Part shown: positions 23,606 through 32,776 of the stretch, piece after piece
Position numbering within the stretch: the first letter of the stretch is position 1
How the letters are laid out: each line of letters begins with the position of its first letter
Origin: an uncultured Muribaculaceae bacterium
Lineage (GTDB): Bacteria; Bacteroidota; Bacteroidia; Bacteroidales; Muribaculaceae
Assembly (NCBI GenBank): GCA_958439725.1
Contig: CAUBWJ010000015.1
Span: forward strand, 1 to 53,439
Length of the DNA: 53,439 nucleotides
Direction: 5' to 3'
Translations under genes and position numbers: made by a program
Notes under the pieces: model-generated
What the model was told of the DNA's origin: nothing
Database searches by the model: none
The model's input: the letters and a program-made list of their open reading frames with translations, nothing else

Positions 23606-24180
23606 ACCATCCCGTGGAGCACCTGAAACAGATGCTCGACATCCCCGAGGATGTGGAGGAGAAATTCCGCGAGCTCACCTCGGTGCGCAAGTTCCGCAAA
23701 GGCGAGCGGATAACAGCCCCGTCGGACATCCGCTTCTTCGGCTTCTACCTATGCCGGGGCGCTGCAAGAGTATCGATGTTACGCGGAGGCCAGGACCTGA
23801 CGTGCTCGTTTGCCATTGACGACGAATTCATAGCCCTTCCCACCTCTCTCCTATCCTCCGACAAGGTCACGCTATCCATCGAATTTCTTGAATCCTCAGA
23901 GGTGATCTGCGTCCCGATAGAAAAAAGCCGCCGGATGTTTCTCGAAGAAGTGTCGCTGTCCAACGGCGCCTTCTCTTTCATTCTCGCCACGCTTATGGAC
24001 TACAGCCGTACGCTTGAAGAACGGCTGATAGTGATGCAGTGTGCCGACGCGCGGCAGCGCTATGACTGGTTCTGCAAACGCTATCCCAAGATCGTGGACC
24101 GCGTGAGCTCCATCCACGTGGCATCATTTCTGGGAATAACAAAAGAAACTCTTTACCGCATACGCAGCGGCAAATACTAA
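23548..24180 (+). CDS. Crp/Fnr-family transcriptional regulator
   Basis: A 210-residue regulator as drawn. A cyclic-nucleotide-binding-like beta barrel (about 30-135) contains VRKFRKGERITAPSD, FFGFYLCRGAARVSML and FAIDDEFIALPTSLLS. A dimerisation helix follows, and a short C-terminal helix-turn-helix ends VASFLGITKETLYRIRSG. There is no four-cysteine cluster of the Fnr type, and the Arg/Glu phosphate cassette for cAMP is not evident, so the ligand is unknown. Starts: ATG 23548 (overlaps the previous gene), GTG 23614 (nine bases after its stop) or ATG 23632; the later two are just as likely. It precedes the MATE exporter by 23 bases and may control it. Confidence 0.85.
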   Translation: MPRNRNNSTFDFRQDQPRLNHPVEHLKQMLDIPEDVEEKFRELTSVRKFRKGERITAPSDIRFFGFYLCRGAARVSMLRGGQDLTCSFAIDDEFIALPTSLLSSDKVTLSIEFLESSEVICVPIEKSRRMFLEEVSLSNGAFSFILATLMDYSRTLEERLIVMQCADARQRYDWFCKRYPKIVDRVSSIHVASFLGITKETLYRIRSGKY

Positions 24181-24203
24181 GTATTTTTTTGTAAATTCGC
24201 ACC

Positions 24204-25571
24204 ATGCAAAAAGTACAAGGGAACCTCAATCTGCTGGCCACCGGACGTATCCCCCGTCTGCTCTGGGACTACAGCATTCCGGCCGTAGTGGGCATGCTGG
24301 TCATGTCGCTATACAACGTTATAGACCGCATCTTCATAGGTCAGGGAGTAGGAACTGAAGCCATAGCCGGCCTCGCCATCACATTCCCCGTCAGCAATGT
24401 TTCAGCCGCCCTGGGCGTTCTCATCGGCGCCGGAGCCTCAGCAAGAGTCTCGATACTTCTTGGAGAGGGAAACCGCGAAGGCGCCCTCCTCACCCTGGGC
24501 AACTCACTCACACTAATCCTGCTCAACGCCACCATCTACATTTCGTTTTTCGCGCTGTTTCTCGACGATATCCTCATGGCCTTCGGCGCGAGCGAGGCAT
24601 CGCTGCCCTACGCTCACGATTTCATGGCATACCTCCTGCCGGGCATGCTGGTGATGAACATAGGCTTCAGCTTCAATAATCTCATGCGAGCCTCGGGATA
24701 TCCACGCAAGGCGATGAACTCCATGTTCATAGGAGCCGGCGTCAATCTGGTGCTCGCCCCGTTCTTCATCTTCGTGCTCGATATGGGAATAAAGGGAGCC
24801 GCAATAGCCACCGATATCGCCATGACGATATTCACCATCTATGTGATGCATCATTTTGTGGCCGGTGACTCTACCCTCACTTTCAAGCGCGGCACATTCG
24901 GGTTGCGCTGGCGCACAGTGGCCGGCATTATAGGAATCGGCGCGGCGCCATCGCTGATAAATCTTGCCAGCAGCGCCATCAACGTGCTCATCAACACATC
25001 CCTCTACCGTTACGGAGGCGACAACGCCGTGGCTGCAGCCGGTATCTTCTCCACATTCACATCTCTTCTGTGCATGGCCGGTGTGGGTATATGCCAGGGT
25101 ATGCAGCCTATAATTGGATACAACTACGGCGCCGGACTTTTCGGGCGCCTCCGCTCCACTTATCTGCTTGCCACTGCCTGCGCCACGGTCATCACTTCGC
25201 TCGGGTGCATTGCGGGAATGACCTTTCCGGAGGCGATAGCGAGAATATTCACCGTGGATGCCGGGCTCATCCGCGTTACAGCCGACGGCCTGCGCCGCGC
25301 ATTGCCCATGTTCTGGATAGTAGGCTTCCAGATTATTTCCACCAGCCTCTTCCAGTCGATAGGCAAGGTCGGAAAATCCATCTTCCTCAGCCTTTCCCGA
25401 CAGGTGATATTCCTCATACCCCTGCTTCTTCTTCTGCCCGGGAAATACGGTCTGGACGGAGTTTGGCTCTCATTCCCCGTGAGCGATTTCCTTGCCACCA
25501 TAGCCACTGCCGCATGCATCGTATGGCAGTTCCGCCAGTTTGAGGCAATGAAGACAAAACAACTCTCCTGA
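24204..25571 (+). CDS. MATE-family multidrug exporter
   Basis: A 455-residue inner-membrane protein with twelve hydrophobic segments in two homologous halves, as in MATE/DinF exporters, which use Na+ or H+ to remove organic cations. Family motifs include YSIPAVVGMLVMSLYNVIDR with IFIGQGVGTEAIAG in the first helices, GAGASARVSILLGEGN near 75, and in the second half QGMQPIIGYNYGAGLFGRLR. An upstream TAAATTCG may be the -7 box. The gene lies just after a Crp/Fnr regulator on the same strand. The drug spectrum is unknown. Confidence 0.92.
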   Translation: MQKVQGNLNLLATGRIPRLLWDYSIPAVVGMLVMSLYNVIDRIFIGQGVGTEAIAGLAITFPVSNVSAALGVLIGAGASARVSILLGEGNREGALLTLGNSLTLILLNATIYISFFALFLDDILMAFGASEASLPYAHDFMAYLLPGMLVMNIGFSFNNLMRASGYPRKAMNSMFIGAGVNLVLAPFFIFVLDMGIKGAAIATDIAMTIFTIYVMHHFVAGDSTLTFKRGTFGLRWRTVAGIIGIGAAPSLINLASSAINVLINTSLYRYGGDNAVAAAGIFSTFTSLLCMAGVGICQGMQPIIGYNYGAGLFGRLRSTYLLATACATVITSLGCIAGMTFPEAIARIFTVDAGLIRVTADGLRRALPMFWIVGFQIISTSLFQSIGKVGKSIFLSLSRQVIFLIPLLLLLPGKYGLDGVWLSFPVSDFLATIATAACIVWQFRQFEAMKTKQLS

Positions 25572-25679
25572 GCACGGCTCCCCCTCCCCGGAATGAAGCG
25601 CTCTATGCTCTGCGGAATGCCCGCTTTTAACGATAAACAGGGCGCTTTCACCGATTCGGAACGCAAAAAAATAAAATTA

Positions 25680-25711
25680 TTTGCATTCTTATCTTTTTTT
25701 GTTTACTTTCG
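25680..25711 (+). promoter_or_regulatory. Promoter of the glycogen operon
   Basis: TTTG (25680-25683), 20 bases, then TACTTTCG (25704-25711), one base off TAnnTTTG. It is the only good promoter before the three glucan genes. Confidence 0.6.
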
Positions 25712-25752
25712 CAGTATAAGACAATACCTTAAAATTTCTAACAAAACAATCC

Positions 25753-27696
25753 ATGAGTTATCTGAAATTTGATAAAAACCTCATGATAAATCTCGAGCAG
25801 TCTCTCCGCAAGGAAATGCTCAGGACCAATCAGGCAGGCGCTTATCACTGTACATCCGTGGTTGACTGCAACACCCGCAAACAGCACGGACTTCTCGTGA
25901 TTCCTATTCCGGAGATGAACAACTCCTCCCATGTTTTGCTCTCTTCAATGGACGTTTCGGTAATCCAGCACGGTGCATCGTTCAACCTCGGTCTTCACCG
26001 CTATCAGGGCGGAGTCTACAGCCCCAACGGACACAAGTACATCCGTGAGTTCGACTGTGAGAGCGTGCCCCGCACCACTTATCGCGTCGGTGGAGTGATT
26101 CTCACCAAAGAGAAAATTTTCATCTCCCACGAAAACCGTCTTCTGATCCGCTACACCCTTGTGGATGCCCACTCGGCCACCACGCTGCGTTTCCGGCCCA
26201 TGCTTGCATTCCGCGAGGTAAACCAGCTGGTGATGGCCAACGACAGCCTCAACAAGGAATGCACCGAAGTGCCCAACGGTGTGGCTTGCTGCCTCTATCC
26301 CGGCTATCCGACCCTCTACATGCAGTTCAGCCACAAGCCCGAATGGCATTACGAACCCAACTGGTACAACGGATTCGAATATATAAAGGACATGGAACGC
26401 GGCGTTCCCTACACCGAGGACCTCTGGGTGCCCGGATATTTCGAAATTCCTATCAAGAAAGGCGAGAGCATTATCTTCTCCGCCGGCACCACCGAAGCCT
26501 CACCGCGCTCGTTCAGCAAGATGTATGAGTCGGAAATCGCCTCGCGCACATGCCGCTCAAGCTTCTTCAACTGCCTGAAGAACGCTGCAAAACAGTTCTA
26601 TCTCAAAGACAAGGACGGAATGTTCCTTCTCTCGGGCTATCCCTGGGGAAAGATTCTCGCCCGCAATACTTTCATGTCGCTTCCCGGCGACACCATCGCC
26701 ATCAATCACCGCGAGGATTATGAGGCGATAATGGCCACCGCGCGCAAGGCTCTCGTAAACTTCATGGAGACAGGGCGCCTCGACAACCGCATCCAGGGCA
26801 TAGACCTGCCTGATATACCGCTGTGGTGCGCATGGGCCATCCAGCAGTACGCCAAAGCCTACGGCAACGAGGACTGCCATAAACTCTACATGAGTTTCGT
26901 GGCCCAGATTCTCGACTATATCCTCGACAACCGTCATCCCAACCTTCAGGTGCAGCCCGACGGAATGGTGCGCACAGTAGGAACGGAGACCCCGGTATCC
27001 TGGATGAACGGTACGCTCCACGGACGCCCGATGCAGCCCCGCACAGGCCTGCTTGTGGAATTCAACGCCCTTTGGTACAACGCCCTGATGTTCGGCGCAG
27101 CCCTTGCCGAAGGCGATGAATCACTTACAGCAAGCCGTCAGCGCTGGCTCGACACTGCCGAGAAGCTCAAACCCGCCTTCGTCAACACATTCCTCAACGA
27201 CTACGGCTATCTGTTCGACTACGTAAACGACACCTACGCCGACCCGTCGGTACGCCCCAACATGGCCATCGCCATCGGTCTGGACTATTCGCCGCTCGAC
27301 CGCCGTCAGCGCAAATCGGTGCTCGACGTGGTGACCCGCGAGCTCCTTACCCCCAAGGGCCTCCGCACACTCTCGCCCAAGAGCTTCGGCTATCGCCCCA
27401 ACTATGTGGGCTCACCCGAGGAGCGCGAGATGGCCATGCACAACGGCCCCTCACGTCCCTGGCTCTTCAGCTTCTACGCCGACGCCTACCTGCGCGTGTT
27501 CGGCCACAGCGGCGTAAGCTACCTCGACCGCATGCTCATAGGCTATGAGGACGAAATGACCGAAGGATGCATAGGTTCACTGTCGCAGTTCTACGACGGC
27601 AACCCGCCTTACGTGGGACGCGGCGCCATAAGCCACTCCACCAACGTGGCCGGCATCCTGAAAACCATCACCACCCTTAAGAAATTTAATATCTGA
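25753..27696 (+). CDS. Glycogen debranching enzyme (amylo-alpha-1,6-glucosidase)
   Basis: A 647-residue cytosolic enzyme that removes the alpha-1,6 branch stubs of glycogen. The N-terminal domain (about 1-260) has GAYHCTSVVDCNTRKQHGLL with the family's start, then TTYRVGGVILTKEKIFISHE. The C-terminal (alpha/alpha)6 catalytic domain (about 290-640) has GYPWGKILARNTFMSLPG, DGMVRTVGTETPVSWMNG and RPMQPRTGLLVEFNALWYNA, which carry the family's acidic catalytic residues. It is the first of three genes, with gaps of 8 and 56 bases to the glycosyltransferase and GH57 enzyme, matching the conserved Bacteroidetes glycogen cluster. Full length, no defect seen. Confidence 0.93.
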   Translation: MSYLKFDKNLMINLEQSLRKEMLRTNQAGAYHCTSVVDCNTRKQHGLLVIPIPEMNNSSHVLLSSMDVSVIQHGASFNLGLHRYQGGVYSPNGHKYIREFDCESVPRTTYRVGGVILTKEKIFISHENRLLIRYTLVDAHSATTLRFRPMLAFREVNQLVMANDSLNKECTEVPNGVACCLYPGYPTLYMQFSHKPEWHYEPNWYNGFEYIKDMERGVPYTEDLWVPGYFEIPIKKGESIIFSAGTTEASPRSFSKMYESEIASRTCRSSFFNCLKNAAKQFYLKDKDGMFLLSGYPWGKILARNTFMSLPGDTIAINHREDYEAIMATARKALVNFMETGRLDNRIQGIDLPDIPLWCAWAIQQYAKAYGNEDCHKLYMSFVAQILDYILDNRHPNLQVQPDGMVRTVGTETPVSWMNGTLHGRPMQPRTGLLVEFNALWYNALMFGAALAEGDESLTASRQRWLDTAEKLKPAFVNTFLNDYGYLFDYVNDTYADPSVRPNMAIAIGLDYSPLDRRQRKSVLDVVTRELLTPKGLRTLSPKSFGYRPNYVGSPEEREMAMHNGPSRPWLFSFYADAYLRVFGHSGVSYLDRMLIGYEDEMTEGCIGSLSQFYDGNPPYVGRGAISHSTNVAGILKTITTLKKFNI

Positions 27697-27704
27697 AAAT
27701 ACCC

Positions 27705-28967
27705 ATGAAAGCATTAATGTTCGGATGGGAGTTTCCCCCTCATATCTTAGGCGGCCTCGGTACCGCAAGCTACGGCCTCACAAAAGGAATGTGGGAATGC
27801 GGCGACATGGAAATCTCATTCGTGATTCCGAAGCCCTGGGGCGATGAAGAGAAAAGCTTCGCCAACATCATAGGCGCCTCGCAGATACCTATCGCATGGC
27901 GCGATGTAAACCGTGAATACGTGGAGCAGCGCATCGGCAAATATATGGATCCCGACCTCTACTTCCGTCTTCGCGACCATATCTACGCCGATTTCAACTA
28001 CATGCGCACTAACGACCTCGGATGCCTCGAATTCTCAGGCCGTTACCCCGACAACCTCCTTGAGGAAATCAACAATTACTCCATCTGCGCCGGCGTAATA
28101 GCCCGCACGCTCGATTTCGACATAATCCACTCGCACGACTGGCTCACATACCCCGCCGGCATCCACGCCAAGCAGGTGACAGGAAAACCGCTGGTGATTC
28201 ACGTACACGCCACCGACTTCGACCGTTCCCGCGGCAATGTCAACCCCACCGTGTTCGGAATTGAAAAAGACGGCATGACCCACGCCGACCACATTATCAC
28301 CGTGAGCAACCTCACCCGTCAGACCGTAATCGAGAAATACGGCATCGACCCGGCCAAAGTCACCACAGTGCACAACGCAGTGACTCCGCTCTCGGAGGAG
28401 CTTCTCAACGTGGAGGTGAACAAGCCGAAGGAAAAGGTTGTGACGTTCCTCGGCCGTATCACCATGCAGAAAGGCCCCGAATACTTCGTGGAGGCCGCCG
28501 CAAAAGTGCTCAAGAACAACCACAACGTGCGTTTCGTGATGGCCGGCAGCGGCGACATGATGGACAAGATGATACTTCTTGCCGCCGAACGCGGCATTGC
28601 CGACCGCTTCCACTTCCCCGGTTTCCAGAAAGGAAAGCAGGTCTACGAAATGCTCAAGGCATCCGATGTATATATCATGCCCTCGGTTTCCGAACCCTTC
28701 GGCATCTCTCCCCTCGAGGCCATGCAGATGGGCGTTCCCTCCATCATCTCCAAGCAGAGCGGTTGCGCCGAAATCCTCGATAACGTGATAAAGACCGACT
28801 ACTGGGACATCGACGCTATGGCCGACGCCATCCACTCCATAGTGACCTATCCCGCAATGTACAACCAGCTCCGTGAGGACGGCCTCGAAGAAGTGAACCG
28901 CATCACCTGGGATAAAGCCGGCGCAAAGGTTATCAACATCTACAAAAAAGTTCTCGGCTGGCAGTAA
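27705..28967 (+). CDS. Glycogen-synthase-like glycosyltransferase (GT4)
   Basis: A 420-residue GT-B glycosyltransferase. The N-terminal domain starts MKALMFGWEFPPHILGGLGT, with the GGLG nucleotide-sugar loop of starch/glycogen synthases. The linker has DIIHSHDWLTYPAG. The C-terminal nucleotide-binding domain has FLGRITMQKGPEYFVEAA and PSVSEPFGISPLEAMQMG, with the EPFGxxxxE motif of retaining enzymes near 335. It is longer than a trehalose-type GT4 but shorter than GlgA (~480). Its place between debranching enzyme and GH57 makes a glucan-building role likely; the donor (ADP- or UDP-glucose) is not shown. Confidence 0.92.
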   Translation: MKALMFGWEFPPHILGGLGTASYGLTKGMWECGDMEISFVIPKPWGDEEKSFANIIGASQIPIAWRDVNREYVEQRIGKYMDPDLYFRLRDHIYADFNYMRTNDLGCLEFSGRYPDNLLEEINNYSICAGVIARTLDFDIIHSHDWLTYPAGIHAKQVTGKPLVIHVHATDFDRSRGNVNPTVFGIEKDGMTHADHIITVSNLTRQTVIEKYGIDPAKVTTVHNAVTPLSEELLNVEVNKPKEKVVTFLGRITMQKGPEYFVEAAAKVLKNNHNVRFVMAGSGDMMDKMILLAAERGIADRFHFPGFQKGKQVYEMLKASDVYIMPSVSEPFGISPLEAMQMGVPSIISKQSGCAEILDNVIKTDYWDIDAMADAIHSIVTYPAMYNQLREDGLEEVNRITWDKAGAKVINIYKKVLGWQ

Positions 28968-29023
28968 TCTGCCTCCATCAATAAATTATCTTAAATTATA
29001 AACTTCCATTTGAAAAATAAATC

Positions 29024-30487
29024 ATGAAAGCTGTTTGTTTTTATTTTCAGATTCACCAGCCGTTCCGTCTAAAACGCTATCGTTTCTTCGACATCGGCAA
29101 CGACCACTACTATTATGATGACTTCGCCAACGACGATATCATCACCCGCATAGCGCACCACAGCTATATCCCCGCAGCCGAAAGCCTGCTGCGCATGATA
29201 GAGCAGTATCCTTACTTCCGCTGCGCACTCTCCATCACCGGCACCGCCCTTGAACAGTTCGAGCTCTACGTGCCCGAGTTCATCGACCTGCTGAAAAAAC
29301 TCGCTGCCACCGGCCGCGTTGAATTCCTGGCCGAAACCTATGCCCACTCGCTCAGCTCTCTTACCGATCCCGACGAATTCGTGGCACAGGTGAAGATGCA
29401 CGACGAGAAAATCCACGACCTCTTCGGAGTTCATCCCAAAGTGTTCCGCAACACCGAGCTTATCTACTGCGACGAGATGGCTCCGATGATCCTCGACATG
29501 GGCTACAAGGGCGTGATTACCGAAGGTGCCAAGCACATCCTCGGATGGAAATCGCCCAACTACGTTTACAGCGCCGCAAGCGCTCCCAAGCTCAAGATTC
29601 TTCTGAAGAACTCCAAGCTGTCCGATGACATTTCATTCCGTTTCTCCAACACCGACTGGGACGCATATCCACTTACAGCCGACAAATACATGGACTGGAT
29701 CGCATCCACTCCCCAGGAGGAGCAGATCATCAACCTGTTCATGAATCTGGAGACATTCGGAGAAATGCAGCCGCGCGAAACCGGCATATTCCAGTTCCTC
29801 GAGGCTCTGCCCCACTTCGCCGAAGAACGCGGTATCGACTTCTGGACTCCCACCGAGGCTGTGACCAAGCTCAAGGCCGTAGGCGAGCTGTCTGTGCTCC
29901 ATCCCATTTCATGGGCCGACGAAGCACGCGACACCTCCGCATGGCTCGGCAACAAACTCCAGCAGGAAGCCTTCGATAAGCTCTACTCCGTTTCAGAGCG
30001 CGTGCGCCTTTGCGACGACCGCCGTCTGAAACAGGACTGGGACTACCTCCAGGCCTCCGACCACTTCTTCTATATGGCCACCAAACACATGGCCGACGGT
30101 GCGGTTCACTCGCATTTCAGCCCCTATGAAACTCCGTTCCAGGCATTCACCAACTATATGAACGTACTGGCCGATTTCATTGTGCGCGTTGAGGAGCAGT
30201 ATCCCCTCTCAATCGAGAACGAGGAGCTCAACTCGCTGCTCACCACCATCCGCAACCAGGCTACAGAAATCGAGACCCTCAACAAAGAAGTGGCATCGAT
30301 GCGTCAGAACATCGAGCATTACAACGAAGAGCACGCTCTCCGTGAGAACGCCTCGAAGTCTGTCGACGAGAAACCTGAAGGAAAGAAAGCTCCGGCCAAG
30401 AAAGCTGCTCCTAAAAAAGCTGCCGCTAAAAAGCCGGCAGCCAAGAAAGCAGCAAAACCCGCTGAAAAGAAAGCTGAGAAAGCTTGA
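29024..30487 (+). CDS. GH57 alpha-glucan hydrolase/transferase with a Lys/Ala-rich tail
   Basis: A 487-residue cytosolic enzyme. The GH57 barrel occupies about 1-400: CFYFQIHQPFRLKRY at the start (the family's HQP), AETYAHSLSSL near 105, FRNTELIYCDEMAPMILDMG with the expected nucleophile glutamate near 146, and FMNLETFGEMQPRETGIFQF. A coiled coil follows (about 405-440). The last ~45 residues are almost all Lys, Ala, Pro and Glu (KKAPAKKAAPKKAAAKK and similar), like histone H1 tails. Such a tail is not part of the GH57 fold. It could bind RNA, DNA, glycogen or polyphosphate. Third gene of the operon, followed by a strong terminator. Confidence 0.92.
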   Translation: MKAVCFYFQIHQPFRLKRYRFFDIGNDHYYYDDFANDDIITRIAHHSYIPAAESLLRMIEQYPYFRCALSITGTALEQFELYVPEFIDLLKKLAATGRVEFLAETYAHSLSSLTDPDEFVAQVKMHDEKIHDLFGVHPKVFRNTELIYCDEMAPMILDMGYKGVITEGAKHILGWKSPNYVYSAASAPKLKILLKNSKLSDDISFRFSNTDWDAYPLTADKYMDWIASTPQEEQIINLFMNLETFGEMQPRETGIFQFLEALPHFAEERGIDFWTPTEAVTKLKAVGELSVLHPISWADEARDTSAWLGNKLQQEAFDKLYSVSERVRLCDDRRLKQDWDYLQASDHFFYMATKHMADGAVHSHFSPYETPFQAFTNYMNVLADFIVRVEEQYPLSIENEELNSLLTTIRNQATEIETLNKEVASMRQNIEHYNEEHALRENASKSVDEKPEGKKAPAKKAAPKKAAAKKPAAKKAAKPAEKKAEKA

Positions 30488-30554
30488 TGCAAGGCATCTG
30501 CCTTGATGGCTTCAAAGATATAACCTGACCCATTTTAACCTAAGCATTTTACCG

Positions 30555-30591
30555 GCACCGCCTCCCTGCAGAAGAGAGGCGGTGCTTTTTT
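30555..30591 (+). terminator. Terminator of the glycogen operon
   Basis: GCACCGCCTC (30555-30564) pairs perfectly with GAGGCGGTGC (30576-30585), followed by six T. Confidence 0.92.
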
Positions 30592-30635
30592 CATGGCTCC
30601 TCCCCGCTATTTATGAACCTCGACCGGGAAACAAC

Positions 30636-30678
30636 ACAAAATCCGCAGCCACTGATAGTCAATGAAACTGCGGATTTT
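30636..30678 (-). terminator. Terminator after tRNA-Leu
   Basis: AAAATCCGCAG (30638-30648) pairs with CTGCGGATTTT (30668-30678). On the minus strand a T-rich run follows. It sits 8 bases beyond the tRNA end. Confidence 0.75.
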
Positions 30679-30685
30679 TGGGCGG

Positions 30686-30769
30686 TGCTCGAAGCGGGAC
30701 TTGAACCCGCACAGCCACAATGGCCAAGAGATTTTAAGTCTCTCGTGTCTACCATTCCACCATTCGAGC
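30686..30769 (-). tRNA. tRNA-Leu (anticodon TAA)
   Basis: On the minus strand: acceptor GCTCGAA/TTCGAGC, D arm GTGGAATGGTAGACAC, anticodon stem AGAGA/TCTCT with loop CTTAAAA (anticodon TAA), a long variable arm as expected of tRNA-Leu, and T arm GCGGG-TTCAAGT-CCCGC. Discriminator A; CCA not encoded. It reads TTA codons. Confidence 0.93.
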
Positions 30770-30896
30770 CCATGTCAAACCGGGCTAATCGGCCGGAAAT
30801 GCGCTGCAAATTTAGCGTTTTATTTCATATCGCGCAACCTCGCAGCATTGATTTTCTTTCAAAAGACTGAAAATATTCAGAATTCCGTTCAGAGGT

Positions 30897-31406
30897 TCAG
30901 TCGGTTATGACGGCATGACACGTGGGCTGATTGACCACGGACACACGCAGACGCCTGAGGCCATAGTGCAGATCCGCAGCCCTGCCGCTCACGGCAGCGC
31001 CATAATTATAGATGTCAAACGTGCTCTTGCACACCTTGCATCTCGCAGCGCCCTGCGGGTTGTCGGCATCAAACACAACCACGGCATCACTGCGGGCCTC
31101 TACGGGGCATGCGCGGTCGTAGGCGCGGAATTCTCCCGTAGGTTCTGCCACGAGCATCACGCCGCCGAAGCCCGTAAACGTGGTTGCGGTGAAAAACGCT
31201 GCCGCCGGAATACCCTTCTCCTTGTCGAAAATCTTTACCGAGCAGGCAGCCGGATTGCCGTATATATCCCATTCACCTACGTTGCGGAACTGGATGTTTA
31301 CACGCGTGGGGGGAATGCGGTTGTCGTCTACCTTACTGCATGAGACAATGGCTGCGGAAAGCGCTCCCGCAGCCATCATCTTAAATAATATTTTTCCCGT
31401 TTTCAA
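30897..31406 (-). CDS. Lipoprotein with a Rieske-like domain lacking the usual histidines
   Basis: About 169 residues. With a TTG start at 31406 the N-terminus reads MKTGKILFKMMAAGALSAAI then VSCSKVDD, a good lipoprotein signal; an ATG at 31379 (MMAAGAL) would leave a poor one. The mature part (NIQFRNVGEWDIYGN...) ends with ACPVEARSDAVVVFDADN, CKVCKSTFDIYNYG and AAVSGRAADLHYGL. The spacing and following sequence recall a Rieske [2Fe-2S] domain (CxH...CxxH), but the histidines are replaced (CPV, CKVC). It therefore probably lacks a standard Rieske cluster. It is the last gene of the pyrE operon and starts five bases after the SRPBCC stop. Role unknown. Confidence 0.7.
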   Translation of the reverse strand: MKTGKILFKMMAAGALSAAIVSCSKVDDNRIPPTRVNIQFRNVGEWDIYGNPAACSVKIFDKEKGIPAAAFFTATTFTGFGGVMLVAEPTGEFRAYDRACPVEARSDAVVVFDADNPQGAARCKVCKSTFDIYNYGAAVSGRAADLHYGLRRLRVSVVNQPTCHAVITD

Positions 31407-31410
31407 AAGC

Positions 31411-31830
31411 TCAGGCAAACATTTTGGGAAGCATATTGCCGAACTGGTTCGCGGCTTCCTGGAGCTTGCCACCCACCATCGCTTTTAGAATGGCAGGGAG
31501 CTCAAGATTGATTTCGGCCTGCGCAAGGGTGCTGGCGGCCGTCTCAGGCGTAAGATGTATCGTGATATCGAACGGCACAGGAGAGTTAGACGCTCCGAGC
31601 TTCACCAGTTCAGGCTCCCGTTTTTCAATCACGCGGAATTCAAGGTCTCCTACACCGGGGGCATTTATAATGATGCTGTCGTCACCGAACTTCAGCCCTT
31701 CAAGATGCTTTCTCGCCTCCTCCGGCACCGTGTCAAGACGTTTTTTGAAATCCGCGATGTTGGTCAGACGCGCAAAAACGGCCTCTGCCGGCTGATTGAT
31801 GGTGACTTTTTCGCTTGAATATTTAGCCAT
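31411..31830 (-). CDS. SRPBCC-family (START/Bet v1-like) protein
   Basis: A 139-residue cytosolic protein of the SRPBCC fold, which binds small hydrophobic ligands. Signs are KVTINQPAEAVFARLTNIAD at the start (strand plus helix), then DSIIINAPGVGDLEFRVIEK and ASTLAQAEINLELPAILKAM with the long C-terminal helix GGKLQEAANQFGNMLPKM. No ligand can be named. It lies 14 bases after pyrE and before the lipoprotein gene on the same strand. Confidence 0.85.
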   Translation of the reverse strand: MAKYSSEKVTINQPAEAVFARLTNIADFKKRLDTVPEEARKHLEGLKFGDDSIIINAPGVGDLEFRVIEKREPELVKLGASNSPVPFDITIHLTPETAASTLAQAEINLELPAILKAMVGGKLQEAANQFGNMLPKMFA

Positions 31831-31844
31831 AAATTCGTCAGGAA

Positions 31845-32483
31845 TCAGTTATTGGGAGTCCAGTTTGCAGGATCGTGGCGCCATTCGCGAAGGGTCTCGA
31901 TATCCTCCTTGCGGATATAATCGGTCTCGAGAGCTGCCTCAAGCATTGAATTGTAATTGCTGAGAGTGCAGATCTTGACCTTGGCATCCTTGAAGCGCGA
32001 CTCGGCGATGGGGAAACCGTAGGTGAAGATAGCAGCCATTCCTACAACCTCGCATCCTGCGGCGCGGATTGCCTCCACAGCCTTGAGGCTGCTTCCGCCG
32101 GTAGAGATAAGGTCTTCGATCACCACCACTTTCTGACCGGGCTTGAGATTACCCTCTATGAGGTTCTCCAGGCCATGATCCTTGGGAGTGGAACGCACGT
32201 AAGCGTAAGGCATCCCCAGAGTATCGGCCACAAGAGCGCCCATTGCGATGGCTCCGGTGGCAACACCGGCTATCGCATCGGGAGTGTCGAAATTCTCGAG
32301 GATGAGACGGCACATCTCAACCTTGATGAAGCTGCGCACCTCGGGATAAGAGAGGGTCTTGCGGTTATCGGTATATATAGGTGAGTTCCATCCCGATGCC
32401 CATGTGAAAGGATGTTCGGGCTGGAGTTTTATCGCACTGATTTTAAGAAGCTTTTCAGCCAGGAGACGGTCTAACTGTTTCAT
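31845..32483 (-). CDS. pyrE: Orotate phosphoribosyltransferase
   Basis: A 212-residue enzyme that joins orotate and PRPP to give OMP in pyrimidine synthesis. The PRPP motif is exact: VVVIEDLISTGGSSL (119-133). The N-terminal hood has KISAIKLQPEHPFTWASGWN and YTDNRKTLSYPEVR, and the dimer loop YVRSTPKDHGLENLIEG (95-111) carries the catalytic Lys/Asp pattern. The length is normal. It is first in a three-gene operon with the SRPBCC and lipoprotein genes; the promoter box is at 32526-32533. Confidence 0.97.
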   Translation of the reverse strand: MKQLDRLLAEKLLKISAIKLQPEHPFTWASGWNSPIYTDNRKTLSYPEVRSFIKVEMCRLILENFDTPDAIAGVATGAIAMGALVADTLGMPYAYVRSTPKDHGLENLIEGNLKPGQKVVVIEDLISTGGSSLKAVEAIRAAGCEVVGMAAIFTYGFPIAESRFKDAKVKICTLSNYNSMLEAALETDYIRKEDIETLREWRHDPANWTPNN

Positions 32484-32525
32484 AACCGGAAAATGTTTTT
32501 ACGTTATTATGGTATTATCAAAATG

Positions 32526-32533
32526 CAAAGATA
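32526..32533 (-). promoter_or_regulatory. -7 box of the pyrE operon
   Basis: The minus strand reads TATCTTTG, matching TAnnTTTG, about 43 bases before the pyrE ATG. Confidence 0.6.
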
Positions 32534-32776
32534 GCGGTTTGAACACACATCTCAAACTATCTCGCCCCATTTTTTCACCGCCGATTTCTCTATGGCCGAA
32601 AGGCCCGTGTCTTTGCCGATTGACAAATTTCTTTTATCTTAGTGGCTTGTTACGGCATCTGGGTAACAAAGGCCGCGTTAACATTATTTGTGCTACAGAC
32701 GCTAAACTACTTTCATTCTTAACCGTCATATAGAATAAAGACCAAAAACAGAATAGAAACCGCATAAATTATAGCA

